In this document: positions 1 through 8,484 of the stretch, one piece after another
Numbering within the stretch: position 1 is the stretch's first letter
Layout of the letters: every line of letters starts with the position of its first letter
Translations under genes and position numbers: made by a program
NCBI RefSeq assembly: GCF_000011365.1
Contig: NC_004463.1
Coordinates: 124,001 to 188,000 of the forward strand
DNA length: 64,000 nucleotides
Source of the DNA: Bradyrhizobium diazoefficiens USDA 110
GTDB taxonomy: Bacteria > Pseudomonadota > Alphaproteobacteria > Rhizobiales > Xanthobacteraceae
Reading direction: 5' to 3'
Notes under the pieces: model-generated
What the model was told of the DNA's origin: nothing
The model's database searches: none
The model's input: the letters and a program-made list of their open reading frames with translations, nothing else

Positions 1-303
1 CTTGTCGAGGATGGACGGGATCACCGCGTGGGAATCGAAGGTGACCAGGAACGTCGTGCCGTCCGCCGGGCTCTTGGCGACCTGCGCGGCGCCGAGCGCG
101 CCCGCGGCGCCCGACTTGTTCTCGACCACGACGATGCGGCCAAGCTTGGTTTGCAGATTGCTCTGGAGCAGCCGCGCCATCGCATCGGTCGAGCCACCCG
201 GCGGAAACGGCACGACCAGAGTGATCTTGCCGGCCTGCGCCGCCGCGGGCGCCATCGCCAGGATTGCGGGCGCTGCCAGCAGCGCCCGTCGTGTGATCGT
301 CAT
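1..303 (-). CDS. Tripartite tricarboxylate transporter substrate-binding protein (Bug/TctC family), N-terminal part
   Basis: Partial gene running leftward off the window edge; about 101 residues are visible. The start at 303 opens a signal peptide (MTITRRALLAAPAILAMA, Ala-rich cleavage region) followed by KITLVVPFPPGGSTDAMAR, the first strand and Gly-rich loop typical of Bug/TctC periplasmic binding proteins. Such proteins bind carboxylates, often aromatic or small organic acids, and deliver them to a TctAB-type permease or act as sensors. It is last in a leftward set with a CoA ligase, an RraA-like protein and a cupin, so the ligand may be an acid fed to that ligase (inference). The substrate cannot be told from sequence. 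Confidence 0.88.
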   Translation of the reverse strand, partial: MTITRRALLAAPAILAMAPAAAQAGKITLVVPFPPGGSTDAMARLLQSNLQTKLGRIVVVENKSGAAGALGAAQVAKSPADGTTFLVTFDSHAVIPSILDK

Positions 304-349
304 GGTCCCCTCCCTTGTGTTTCCGCGCCCGGCTTTTGCTCTTTGGCGC

Positions 350-721
350 TTAGGTCGTCCCGAAACCCGACCCGGGTTTTCTGTATTCTGGCCGCGGTGG
401 ACTGAAGATGTCCAGCACGCGGGCGCCCTCGGGGCCGGCGCGCATGGTGTGCGGCACATTGCCCGGCGTGCGCCAGAAGTCGCCCTTCTTCACGGGGATC
501 TCCTCATCGCCCTGGACGCGGATGGCGGAGCCGTCGAGCAGCACGCCCCATTGCTCCTCGGGATGGTGGTGCAGCGTACCATGCGCGTGCGGCGCCAGCG
601 TCACCACCGACAGCATCGCCTGCTCGCCGGAGAAGATGCGCGTGGTCACCCCCGCCGCAAGCTCGCGGAACAGCCCGTCGCTGGCGTCGTCGAGATTGTG
701 GAACTCTTCCTTCTGGCTCAC
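350..721 (-). CDS. Small single-domain cupin protein
   Basis: A 123-residue protein with a single cupin fold. Residues around HAHGTLHHHPEEQWGVLLDG give the first cupin motif with several candidate metal-binding histidines and a glutamate, and GDFWRTPGNVPHTMRAG gives the second motif with the last histidine. The start is GTG at 721, preceded by a strong GGGGAGG site five bases upstream. It lies 28 bases after the RraA-like gene on the same strand and is probably co-transcribed with it. Single-domain cupins of this size can be isomerases, dioxygenases or sugar/ligand sensors; the exact activity is unknown. Confidence 0.8.
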   Translation of the reverse strand: MSQKEEFHNLDDASDGLFRELAAGVTTRIFSGEQAMLSVVTLAPHAHGTLHHHPEEQWGVLLDGSAIRVQGDEEIPVKKGDFWRTPGNVPHTMRAGPEGARVLDIFSPPRPEYRKPGSGFGTT

Positions 722-749
722 GCCATCCTCCCCTTCGTTCTCGCGTCGA

Positions 750-1388
750 TCAGGACTTGCCGTAGGAGCCCTGATAGCGGCCCTCGCGGATCGCCTTCAG
801 TGTCTCCTCCTCGCGCGCGACCTGGGCGCGCACGGCTTCCAGCAACGCGGCCGCACCAGCCGCGGGAAACGACACCACGCCGTCCTCGTCGCCGACGACG
901 ATGTCGCCGGGCGAGATCACGCTGCCGCCGACCGTAACAGGCACATTGATCTCGCCGGGGCCGTTCTTGTAGGGGCCGCGATGGATCACCGCGCGGGCAT
1001 AGCAGGGGAAGTCATCAGCCGCGAACGCCGCGACATCGCGGATCGCGCCGTCGATGACGTAGCCTTCGGCTTTGCGCCACTGCGCGATGTTCTTCATGAT
1101 CTCGCCGACCAGCGCGCGGGTCTCGTCGCCGCCGCCATCGACCACGATGACGTCGCCGGGACCGACCAGATCGAGCGCGCGGTGGATGGCGAGATTGTCG
1201 CCGGGCCGGGTGCGCACCGTGAAGGCCGTGCCCACCAGCTTGCCGCCGCGATGATAGGGCTTCAGCCCCACCGCGCCCGGCAAGCGGGCGAGGTTGTCTG
1301 AAATGACGGAGGTCGGTGCACCTCGAAAGCCCTCGATGATGTCGGCCGGCGGCTTCGGCACGCTGTTGGCTACGATCGTGATGGTCAT
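750..1388 (-). CDS. RraA-like / HMG aldolase family protein
   Basis: A 212-residue protein of the RraA / 4-hydroxy-4-methyl-2-oxoglutarate aldolase family. Visible hallmarks are PTSVISDNLARLPG near the N-terminus, GDVIVVDGGGDETRALVGEI (Gly-rich substrate loop), VIDGAIRDVAAF (the R-D pair of the active site) and PGDIVVGDEDGVVSFP near the C-terminus. Members cleave oxoacid aldols from aromatic ring degradation or decarboxylate oxaloacetate; others are RNase E inhibitors. The catabolic neighbours favour an enzyme. I chose the ATG at 1388 because the reading frame upstream of it is not family-like and AGGA precedes it. Confidence 0.82.
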   Translation of the reverse strand: MTITIVANSVPKPPADIIEGFRGAPTSVISDNLARLPGAVGLKPYHRGGKLVGTAFTVRTRPGDNLAIHRALDLVGPGDVIVVDGGGDETRALVGEIMKNIAQWRKAEGYVIDGAIRDVAAFAADDFPCYARAVIHRGPYKNGPGEINVPVTVGGSVISPGDIVVGDEDGVVSFPAAGAAALLEAVRAQVAREEETLKAIREGRYQGSYGKS

Positions 1389-1414
1389 GTCAAAGAGTCC
1401 TTTCGTGAATTTTC

Positions 1415-2932
1415 TTATTCGGCGTGCGCCCGCGCCTTCGCCGGCCAGATCCGGAAGGCACGCCCCTCCTTCATCCACGCCGCACGCTCGTCGCGCAACA
1501 GCGTGCGGCGCACTTTTCCGGAATCATCGCGCGGCGGGGCGCTGACGATCTCGAAACTCTCGGGGTGCTTGTAGCGGCTGAGCCTGTCCTTCAAGAACTC
1601 CGCCATGCCGTCGGCGATAACCTGGCCGTCCGCATCCAGCTCCGGCTCGATGATGGCATGCACGCGCTGGCCCAATTCCGGATCAGGCAATCCCACCACC
1701 ACGCAGGAGCGCACGACGGGGCAGGCGGAGACGGCGGCCTCGACTTCGGCCGGATAGATGTTGGCGCCGCCGCGCAGCACCATGTCGGCGAGGCGGTCGC
1801 CGAGATAGAGATAGCCTTCCGCATCCAGCCTGCCGATATCGCCGAGCGATTCCCAGCCGTCGGCGCGCCGCTTCGGCTCGGCGCCGAGATAGTGATAGGT
1901 GGCGTCCTTGCCGTCATTGTTGAGGAAATAGATCTCGCCGGTCTCGCCCGGCGCGACGTCGTTGCCGTCCTCGCCGATGATGCACAGGCGCGCCATCTCG
2001 CCGATCTTGCCGACCGAGCCCTTGTGGGTCAGCCATTCCGTGCCTGATATGATGCAGGAGCCTTGCCGCTCGGTGCCGCCATAGAGCTCCCAGACCCGCT
2101 CGGGCCCGAGCCAGGCGATCCAGTTCTCCTTCAGCCAGGGCGGCATCGGAGCCGCCATGTGAAACACGGTCTGAAGGCTCGAGACATCGTAGGCGTTGCG
2201 CACGTTCTCAGGCAGCGCCCAGATCCGGTGCATCATGGTCGGCACGAAATTGACCCACTGCACGCGCTCGCGTTCGATCAGCCGCAGCGTCTCCTCGGCG
2301 TCGAACTTGACGAGGCCGGTGAGCTGGCCGCCGGCGAACAGCGCGGTGTGCGACACGATGAACGGCGCATTGTGGTAGAGCGGGCCGGGATTGAGCAGCG
2401 AGACCCCGAAGGGGATGTTGAGCGCCGGCGCGGCGACGGTGTCGGTCACCGCCGGGTGATGATCGAGGATCACTTTCGGGCGGCCGGTAGAGCCGCCTGA
2501 GGTCATGGCCTTCCAGTAGCGCGCCACCGGCGGCGTCAGCGGCTCGTCCGAAAATCCTTCCGGCACGAAATCCGCAGGCAGACGGTTCGGCGCGTTCCAA
2601 TCGGCCTCGCCGCCGACCACCAGCGCAGGCTTGAGGATGTCGAGCACCGCGGCGGCTTCGCCGCGCGGCAACCGCCATGACAGCGAGGTCGGTGTCGCCC
2701 CGCACTTCCAAATCGCAAACGAGGTCTCGAAGAATGCATTACCGTTGGGAAGACCGATCGCGACGAAATCGCCGGGCTTGACGCCCTTGGCCGCAAATGC
2801 CCGCGCGCGCCGGTTGGCGCCGCGCTCGAGCTCGTCCCATGTCAGCGTATCCTGCCCGTGGCGGACGGCGATCGTGCCTTGGGGTTTGCGCTCAGCGTAC
2901 CAGCGCGGCACGTCGGACAGGGGCAGCAGCAT
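1415..2932 (-). CDS. AMP-dependent acyl-CoA synthetase/ligase
   Basis: A 505-residue member of the ANL adenylating superfamily that activates a carboxylic acid through an acyl-AMP to the CoA thioester. Motifs in order: the P-loop TSGGSTGRPK (about 144-153), ELYGGTE (about 286), YLYLGDRLADMVLRGG with the hinge Asp/Arg region, GANIYPAEVE, and the C-terminal Lys region SGKVRRTLL. Length is normal. It heads the leftward set ligase-RraA-cupin-TctC, with 26 bases to the next gene. Resemblance to bile-acid or aromatic-acid CoA ligases is suggestive only; substrate is unassigned. Confidence 0.88.
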   Translation of the reverse strand: MLLPLSDVPRWYAERKPQGTIAVRHGQDTLTWDELERGANRRARAFAAKGVKPGDFVAIGLPNGNAFFETSFAIWKCGATPTSLSWRLPRGEAAAVLDILKPALVVGGEADWNAPNRLPADFVPEGFSDEPLTPPVARYWKAMTSGGSTGRPKVILDHHPAVTDTVAAPALNIPFGVSLLNPGPLYHNAPFIVSHTALFAGGQLTGLVKFDAEETLRLIERERVQWVNFVPTMMHRIWALPENVRNAYDVSSLQTVFHMAAPMPPWLKENWIAWLGPERVWELYGGTERQGSCIISGTEWLTHKGSVGKIGEMARLCIIGEDGNDVAPGETGEIYFLNNDGKDATYHYLGAEPKRRADGWESLGDIGRLDAEGYLYLGDRLADMVLRGGANIYPAEVEAAVSACPVVRSCVVVGLPDPELGQRVHAIIEPELDADGQVIADGMAEFLKDRLSRYKHPESFEIVSAPPRDDSGKVRRTLLRDERAAWMKEGRAFRIWPAKARAHAE

Positions 2933-3028
2933 CAGGCGTTTCCACTTCGTCTTCTTGGCGGCGCCTCGGGGTGAGATGCTCGCGGTGCGAAGTGTAACAG
3001 CCGGAGCCGGAGCTTCAAGGCAGCGGCG

Positions 3029-4066
3029 TCAGCGCTCGGCGCCGCAGCCCGGAATATCGAACAGGGCCGCGAGCCCGCATTTCGAGGTCAGCATCTTGTC
3101 GCCGTCATGACCGACGCCGGGAACGTCCCAGACCCGGTGGTTTGGCGTACCGTGATCGCGCTTGGCCATCGCGTCCACGTAAGCGTGGCCGCGGGCGTAA
3201 CGATAAGGCCCCTGCGCCTCCGCCATGCAGCTCTTGTCCAGCGCGGAATGCTTCGGGTTGGTGTCGAGCGTGCCAAGCAGATAGATCACCTCGCGCTCGA
3301 CATAGCGCTGCTCGAGCGCCGCCGGCGTCGCGTCGGCGAGATAGGGCGGCCGGTCGCCCATGCCGTATTTCCAGTTGTTGTAGCCCGGACAGGACGCGGC
3401 AATTGCGGGCACCGGCCGGTCGGCGCTGAAATAGGCATAGGACGAGGGGTTGGCGACGACATAGCGGACGTCGATGTGCTGGCGCGACAGCGCCGTCTCG
3501 CCCTTGCCGGCGATGGCATAGCGTTGCACGACCTGTCCGCCGCCGGAATGGCCGGCAACCACGACCTGCTTCAGGTTCGGGAAGACGCGCCGGTCGGCGA
3601 GTCTTGCGAGGATCGCATCGAGCGCCTCGAACGAGGAGACCGGATTGGGCGCAAGCGCGGCATCGCCGCCCTCCCATCCCTCCAGCGACCAGCGCAGCGT
3701 GTCCTCCGTCAGCTTGTGCGCTTCGATATCGATCTCGGCGAGAAACTGCGGCACGATCATCAGTGCGGCCTTGCCGTCGTCGCCCGCCGCGGCCTGCGCG
3801 TTGTTGGCCGATATGTAATATTCGTCGGCGTTGCGCAGGCGTCCGTGCAGCACGATGACGGCGCGCGAGATCGCGGGCTGCGGCATCGACCAGTCGCGGG
3901 AGAGGTAGAGCCGCAGCGTTCCCCGGCCGCCGACCGAGAGCCGTGCATCGCCGATCGCCTTCACCGGCTTGCGGTTGGGCGCATCTTCGTCCGCTGCAAA
4001 GGCATGGCCGCAGATCAGCACCAGGACGAGTGCGGCAAGACAGGCCAGCGCTCTCATGACGAACAT
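3029..4066 (-). CDS. Exported alpha/beta-hydrolase family protein
   Basis: A 345-residue protein with a signal peptide (MRALACLAALVLVLICGHAFA region). The core shows AVIVLHGRLRNADEYY, the nucleophile elbow VVVAGHSGGGQVVQRYA with catalytic Ser, and a late PGVGHDGDKMLTS offering the catalytic His. These fit an alpha/beta hydrolase, probably a periplasmic esterase or lipase-like enzyme. The start at 4066 has GGAGG nine bases upstream; an alternative ATG lies at 4057. The open frame extends much farther upstream but those extra residues look non-coding. Substrate unknown. Confidence 0.8.
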   Translation of the reverse strand: MFVMRALACLAALVLVLICGHAFAADEDAPNRKPVKAIGDARLSVGGRGTLRLYLSRDWSMPQPAISRAVIVLHGRLRNADEYYISANNAQAAAGDDGKAALMIVPQFLAEIDIEAHKLTEDTLRWSLEGWEGGDAALAPNPVSSFEALDAILARLADRRVFPNLKQVVVAGHSGGGQVVQRYAIAGKGETALSRQHIDVRYVVANPSSYAYFSADRPVPAIAASCPGYNNWKYGMGDRPPYLADATPAALEQRYVEREVIYLLGTLDTNPKHSALDKSCMAEAQGPYRYARGHAYVDAMAKRDHGTPNHRVWDVPGVGHDGDKMLTSKCGLAALFDIPGCGAER

Positions 4067-4265
4067 TCCCCTTCGCCTCCGAATGGATAGAACTCTAAGC
4101 GCATGACGTGCCGTACGGCTGTGACTCCCGCGCCACGTCAAGCAAAAAATGTCAGCATTGCAGTCATGAAATTCCCGAGTTCCATGGGTGACAAGCCGGC
4201 GATAAAGAGGCAAAAATTGGCCCGACTCAGTTCGGGTTGAGTTTTGCAAGGAATGCTCTCGTAGA

Positions 4266-4886
4266 ATGTGGTCCGTGTTTGCATCGCGTCGTGCGGCGCT
4301 TCTCGTTGCTGCAGCAGGATTTTTTCTGCTGACGCACGCGCATGCCCAGGCGCAATGGTGGAAGCGCGCGCCTGTCGACTTCGAGGAATGCGCTGATGCC
4401 GCCGAGAAGGCCACGACCAAGGCGGAGAAAACGTCGGCGCTTGCGGATTGCAACGCCAAGTTCGCCGGACGCCGCAAGCCGGGCGGCGGCTACTCCTATT
4501 ACGACTTCCTCCAGGACCGCACCTTCGATATCGCAGGTCCCAACCCGACGCCGGAAGAGCAGAAGAAGATCGACGAAGCCTACACCGCCTATCTCGCCAA
4601 TCAGCGCCGCAGCAATGAAGCGGCCCAGGCCACCGCGCGTCAGCAGCGCGAGCAGCAGGAACAACAGGTGCAGCAGCTCCAGCAGGTCGCGCTGCGGACC
4701 GACGTCGAGCGCGTGCCCGTCCCGGTCGAACGGCCGAAGGTGCAGCAGGCCGTGGGCCCGAGACCGAAGGGCGCACCCTGCACCAAGGGCTCGTTCTCCT
4801 GCGAATGGCCGCGGCTGTCGGAAAGCCTGAACGATCTGAAGAAGCTGTTCAGCCCGACGCCGAGCAAGCCGGCGAAGAAGGGGTGA
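4266..4886 (+). CDS. Exported hypothetical protein with Gln-rich helical segment
   Basis: A 206-residue protein not recognised as a named family. It begins with a signal peptide (basic start, then AALLVAAAGFFLL and AHAQA cleavage-like end). Mature residues include paired cysteines (ECADAAEK, ADCNAKF and later PCTKGSFSCEW), then a helical Gln/Arg/Glu-rich stretch (about 120-145: QQREQQEQQVQQLQQ) and a basic C-terminus PSKPAKKG. It is probably periplasmic. It stands alone between a leftward hydrolase gene and a palindromic repeat. Confidence 0.66.
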   Translation: MWSVFASRRAALLVAAAGFFLLTHAHAQAQWWKRAPVDFEECADAAEKATTKAEKTSALADCNAKFAGRRKPGGGYSYYDFLQDRTFDIAGPNPTPEEQKKIDEAYTAYLANQRRSNEAAQATARQQREQQEQQVQQLQQVALRTDVERVPVPVERPKVQQAVGPRPKGAPCTKGSFSCEWPRLSESLNDLKKLFSPTPSKPAKKG

Positions 4887-4901
4887 GCTTCTCGCACTGA
4901 C

Positions 4902-4996
4902 CGTAGGGTGGGCCAAGGCGCGCGCTTCGCGCCCCGTGCCCACCATTCCGGCAAGAAGGAAGATGGTGGGCACGCTTCGCTTTGCCCACCCTACAT
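4902..4996. repeat. Palindromic intergenic repeat, GTAGGGTGGGC type (copy 1)
   Basis: The ends are inverted copies: GTAGGGTGGGC at the left and GCCCACCCTAC at the right. Inside, GTGCCCACCAT and ATGGTGGGCAC form an inner arm pair around a short loop. The whole can fold into a long hairpin between two convergent genes. A second copy with the same ends lies at 19721-19811. Confidence 0.85.
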
Positions 4997-4998
4997 CC

Positions 4999-5211
4999 TC
5001 AGTTCGGCTGCTTCTTCTTGCTGCGCTTCGGTTTGACCACCGGCGCATCCGCCGGCGCTGTCGCCGGTGAACTGCCCAACTGCGACCTGCTCTCCTGCAA
5101 TCGCCTGTCATAACCGGGAGAGTTCATGACCGTCGGCGGCCGGGCTTCCGCAAACGTGGACGCGCCGCAGAGCACGGCCAGTGCGAATCCGATCATCAAG
5201 AAACGCCTCAT
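4999..5211 (-). CDS. Small exported basic protein
   Basis: A 70-residue protein with a clear signal peptide (MRRFLMIGFALAVLCGASTF then AEA cleavage site) and a short mature part ending in a lysine/arginine-rich tail (KPKRSKKKQPN). The start at 5211 has a strong GGAGGAG site about seven bases upstream. No known domain. It is probably periplasmic, perhaps nucleic-acid or envelope binding through its tail, but no function can be assigned. Confidence 0.65.
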   Translation of the reverse strand: MRRFLMIGFALAVLCGASTFAEARPPTVMNSPGYDRRLQESRSQLGSSPATAPADAPVVKPKRSKKKQPN

Positions 5212-5247
5212 CGTTACTCCTCCGGTCGCGCGGCATGCACTCAGGCG

Positions 5248-6249
5248 CTACCCGCGAATCTGCTGCGGCGTCAGCCCGGGAGGGCCGTTGCCGGCGACTT
5301 CAGCTTCCTTGATCAGCGCAACAATGCGGCGCATCAGCGGCACATTGACATTGCTCTGCTCGGCAAGCGCGATGACCGCGCCCTGGAGATAGTCGATCTC
5401 GGTCTTGCGGCCCTGCTTCAGGTCCTGCCACATCGAAGAGCGCGCCTCGGGATCGATCTTCATGGTCCGCCCCAGGATCGCGTTGAAGATCATGTCGGGC
5501 AATCTCAGCAATGTCGGCGTCCAGTTCAGCGGGATCGGCGTCGCGGAGACCGGATTGATGCCGGCGGCCTTCATCGCAGCCAACCCCTCTGCCATCTGTT
5601 CGGCGAACAGTTTTCGCCAGTTGCGGCTTGCCAGTTGCGCGGCGAGCGGCATGTCCGACAATGCGCTGAGCGCGTTGTTCAGGTTGATGATCAGCTTGCC
5701 CCATTGCACGCCGGTGATGTCGCGGCTCGCGCGCATCGACAGACCGGGCACCGAGAGCGCCGCGGCCGTGTTCTCGGCGTCCTCTCCGACATGGATGTCG
5801 CCGGAAGTCGAGCGGTGGAAGCGCCCCTCGCCCATCGCGATCACGTTGAACGGCACCATGCCGGCGAGCACGCGCCGGCCGCCGAGGCGCTCGCGCAGCA
5901 CCGCGACATTGCCGACGCCGTTCTGAAGCGAGACGATGACAGCGTCCTGCGGCGCGTGCTGCGCGATCTGGTCCGCGACATCGGCGGTGTCGGCGCTCTT
6001 CACGGTCACCAGCACGATGCCGGCACTATGGAAGATCGCGGGATCCTCCGACAGCGCGAGCTGGCCGGCCCCGAGCTTCTTCTCGGAGCCGTCGAAATCG
6101 GTCAGCCGCAGGCCGAACCGCTCGATCTCGGTCTTCACCCGCGGCCGCACCAGCAGCGCGACGCGACGGCCGGCAGCCGCCAGCATGCCGCCGACGAAAC
6201 AGCCGATGGCGCCCGCGCCGGCCACCACGATCGGTCGATCCGCAACCAC
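5248..6249 (-). CDS. 2-dehydropantoate 2-reductase family protein (ApbA/PanE)
   Basis: A 333-residue NAD(P)-dependent reductase. The N-terminus has the Rossmann motif VVAGAGAIGCFVGGMLA (about 8-24), then VLVTVKSADTADV and VSLQNGVGN, all typical of ketopantoate reductases. GKLIINLNNALSAL contains the family's conserved Lys and Asn of the active site, and SSMWQDLKQGRKTEIDYLQG is the characteristic C-terminal motif. The reaction would be NADPH reduction of ketopantoate to pantoate for CoA synthesis. Because genomes often carry several paralogues, I leave out the symbol. GTG start at 6249 with GAGG just upstream. Confidence 0.88.
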   Translation of the reverse strand: MVADRPIVVAGAGAIGCFVGGMLAAAGRRVALLVRPRVKTEIERFGLRLTDFDGSEKKLGAGQLALSEDPAIFHSAGIVLVTVKSADTADVADQIAQHAPQDAVIVSLQNGVGNVAVLRERLGGRRVLAGMVPFNVIAMGEGRFHRSTSGDIHVGEDAENTAAALSVPGLSMRASRDITGVQWGKLIINLNNALSALSDMPLAAQLASRNWRKLFAEQMAEGLAAMKAAGINPVSATPIPLNWTPTLLRLPDMIFNAILGRTMKIDPEARSSMWQDLKQGRKTEIDYLQGAVIALAEQSNVNVPLMRRIVALIKEAEVAGNGPPGLTPQQIRG

Positions 6250-6435
6250 CTGACCTCAACTCCCTGAATGACCGGCCTTCGATAGCAGAGCCGGGGGTCT
6301 CGCGGCTACGGCGCATCCGCCTTGTAACGGTCATGAGAGCCCCATATGTTTTCGCCCCGGGGGGCTTGTCAGCGGCGAGCGCTCGCCGAACGGGAACAGC
6401 AAACTCGCCGAACGAGAACGCCAAAGGAGAGCACC

Positions 6436-7029
6436 ATGGGTCTACTCGACGTCCTCAACGGCATGCAGAACGGCCCGCACGGATCGCGCACGGGCGAGCA
6501 ACCATCCTCCGGCGGCATGTCGCCGATGACCATGGCGCTGCTCGGCCTGCTCGCCTGGAAGGCATTCAAGCATCTGACGGCGGGCCAGCCGGGCGACGCG
6601 CCTGCCCCGCAGCAGCGCTCACCGCTGCCGCCTCCGACGCCTGTCAATACGGGCGACGCCACGCTTCCCGGAGGGAGCGGCGGCGGTCTCGGCGATCTGC
6701 TCAAAGGCGGCCTCGGCGGTCTGCTCGCGGGCGGCGCGGCCGGCACCGTGCTGAGCGGCGGGCTCGGCGATCTCCTCAATCAGCTCCAGCAGGGCGGCCA
6801 CGGTGAGACCGCGAATTCCTGGGTCGGCAAGGGCCAGAACAAGCCGATCGCGCCCGGCGATCTCGCCAGCGCACTCGGCGCGGACCAGATCGAGAGCCTG
6901 TCCGCCCAGAGCGGCCTGTCGCGCGAGGAGCTGCTCTCCGGCCTCAGCCAATATCTGCCGCAGGTGATCGACCACCTGACGCCGGATGGACGGCTGCCGA
7001 CCGAGAACGAACTCTCGGGCAGAATTTAG
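6436..7029 (+). CDS. YidB-like DUF937 family protein
   Basis: A 197-residue protein of the YidB/DUF937 type. After a short N-terminal segment and the helix MALLGLLAWKAFKHL it has a Pro/Gly-rich linker, a long glycine-rich stretch (GGSGGGLGDLLKGGLGGLL) and the family C-terminal domain NSWVGKGQNKPIAPGDLASAL followed by LSGLSQYLPQVIDHLTPDGRLP. The ATG at 6436 follows AAAGGAGAG at good spacing; residues encoded farther upstream look like non-coding sequence. The role of YidB proteins is unknown. Confidence 0.83.
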   Translation: MGLLDVLNGMQNGPHGSRTGEQPSSGGMSPMTMALLGLLAWKAFKHLTAGQPGDAPAPQQRSPLPPPTPVNTGDATLPGGSGGGLGDLLKGGLGGLLAGGAAGTVLSGGLGDLLNQLQQGGHGETANSWVGKGQNKPIAPGDLASALGADQIESLSAQSGLSREELLSGLSQYLPQVIDHLTPDGRLPTENELSGRI

Positions 7030-7070
7030 TCAAGATTGATCTGCGCGTTCTCGGGAAGGGGAGCATTGTC

Positions 7071-7343
7071 ATGAGCATGGGCGGCCTGTTGTGGATCATC
7101 GTCGTCGGCTTCATCGCCGGTCTCATCGCGCGCTGGCTCGCGCCGGGGCCGAACAATCCGAGCGGCTTCATCCTCACCACCATCCTCGGCATCGCCGGTG
7201 CGTTTCTGGCGACGTTCGTCGGCCAGGCGATCGGGCACTACGGCGCGGACCAGGGCGCCGGCTTCATCATGGCCACGATCGGCGCGGTGGTGGTGCTGTT
7301 CATCTGGCACCGGCTGGTGGCGAGCGGCGTGATCAAGGGGTAG
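7071..7343 (+). CDS. GlsB/YeaQ/YmgE family stress-response membrane protein
   Basis: A 90-residue integral membrane protein with three hydrophobic segments: LLWIIVVGFIAGLIARWL, FILTTILGIAGAFLATFVG and FIMATIGAVVVLFIWH. The glycine pattern (GFIAGLIAR, GIAGAFLA) is typical of the transglycosylase-associated / GlsB family. It follows the YidB-like gene by 41 bases on the same strand and may be co-transcribed. Family members are often induced by stress; no enzymatic activity is established. Confidence 0.87.
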   Translation: MSMGGLLWIIVVGFIAGLIARWLAPGPNNPSGFILTTILGIAGAFLATFVGQAIGHYGADQGAGFIMATIGAVVVLFIWHRLVASGVIKG

Positions 7344-7349
7344 CCACCG

Positions 7350-7427
7350 TCATTCCGGGGCGCGCAACGCGCGAACCCGGAATCTCGAGATTCCGGGTTC
7401 GATGCTAACGCATCGCCCCGGAATGAC
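7350..7427. repeat. Palindromic repeat, CATTCCGGGG type
   Basis: Ends are GTCATTCCGGGGC and GCCCCGGAATGAC, with the inner palindrome GGAATCTCGAGATTCC. The same family recurs at 15647, 34398, 39690, 56548 and 62270 and as a half copy near 19664. It lies between convergent genes and may act as a transcription end. Confidence 0.88.
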
Positions 7428-7438
7428 GTCGTGTAGAG

Positions 7439-8224
7439 TCACGCAATCAAATGCATGCCAGCGTCCATGCGCACGACCTCGCCGGTCATGTTGCTGGAGG
7501 CCGGCATCGCCAGGAAGCAGACGAGCTGCGCGATGTCGTCGGCGGTTGACGCGACCTTCAGCGGCACCTTCGCCACCACGCTGTCGCGCACCTGCTTTGC
7601 GCCGGCCTCGCCGCGGCCCTTGGTGAACCAGGGCGTGTCGATATAGCCGGGGCATACCGTGTTGACGCGGATCAGCGGCGCCAGCGCCCGCGACAGCGAC
7701 AGCGTCATCGTGTTCAGCGCGCCCTTGCTCGCGGCATAGGCGATCGACGAGCCGACGCCGCTGATGCCGGCGACCGACGACACATTGACGACCGCCGACG
7801 GCCGCCCCGACGCCTTCGCGCCGGCTTCCAGCAGGCTGCGCGCCGCGCGCACCATCTGGAACGGGCCGATGGTGTTGACGCCGTAAAGGCGCTGGAAATC
7901 TTCCGCCGACAATCCGTCGAGATCGGCATGGGCGACATGCTTGGTGGTGCCGGCATTGTTGACGAGCACGTCGAGCCGGCCCCAGCCGCTGGCTGCCGCA
8001 ACGATCTTGCGGCAATCCTCATCCTTGGAAACGTCGCCCTGGGCGACCAGGACTTCCGCAGCGCCCGCGTTGCGGCAGAGCTCTGCCGTGGCCTCGGCTT
8101 CCTTCTGGCTCGACGAATAGTTGATGACGAGCCGCGCCCCGCTCCGTGCGAGAATTTCCGCGGTCGCTGCGCCAAGTCCGGATGCGGACCCCGTCACGAT
8201 TGCGCATAAGCTGTCTTTGGCCAT
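7439..8224 (-). CDS. Short-chain dehydrogenase/reductase (SDR)
   Basis: A 261-residue classical SDR. It shows the cofactor motif VTGSASGLGAATAE near the N-terminus, VLVNNAGTTKH (NNAG motif), SSVAGISGVGSSIAYAASKG with the catalytic Ser and the Y-x-x-x-K pair, and the C-terminal glycine region NMTGEVVRMDAGMH. It probably oxidises or reduces a hydroxyl/keto group with NAD(P)H. The ATG at 8224 is preceded by GGAAGGAA. It is transcribed away from the acyl-CoA dehydrogenase operon that starts at 8485, so the two probably share a control region and act in one catabolic pathway (inference). Confidence 0.9.
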   Translation of the reverse strand: MAKDSLCAIVTGSASGLGAATAEILARSGARLVINYSSSQKEAEATAELCRNAGAAEVLVAQGDVSKDEDCRKIVAAASGWGRLDVLVNNAGTTKHVAHADLDGLSAEDFQRLYGVNTIGPFQMVRAARSLLEAGAKASGRPSAVVNVSSVAGISGVGSSIAYAASKGALNTMTLSLSRALAPLIRVNTVCPGYIDTPWFTKGRGEAGAKQVRDSVVAKVPLKVASTADDIAQLVCFLAMPASSNMTGEVVRMDAGMHLIA

Positions 8225-8275
8225 CCGGATTTCCTTCCCCTGTATCTGATGCAAGCCTTGGGTCGCTGGCCCTGT

Positions 8276-8324
8276 TTAGCGAGTTTGCCGCACCCTGCAA
8301 ATCGAGCAAACTCCGCTAAGCGGA
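8276..8324. promoter_or_regulatory. Candidate operator: inverted repeats between divergent SDR and acyl-CoA dehydrogenase genes
   Basis: TTAGCGAGTTTGC at 8276-8288 is mirrored by GCAAACTCCGCTAA at 8306-8319 with one bulged base. TCCGCTAAGCGGA at 8312-8324 is a perfect 6-1-6 palindrome overlapping the right arm. The symmetric layout in a divergent promoter region suggests a dimeric repressor site. No regulator gene sits alongside. Confidence 0.45.
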
Positions 8325-8484
8325 ATTAGTCCAGATCGGTTCTCGCGCCCATGCCGGTGCCGCAGATGGGCTTGCGATCAACGCTTGTCAGGGCCATGGC
8401 TTTTTCAGATCATCGGGCGCAAGAAGAGACCGCGCGCCGGCTTGACTTGGCGGGACGCGCCAATGGCAAAGCACGGGGAACGCT

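Noticed and set aside
3105..4090. Long open frames on both strands over the hydrolase gene
   Set aside because: They are shadow frames in high-GC DNA; the leftward frame has the signal peptide, GHSGG motif and ribosome site.
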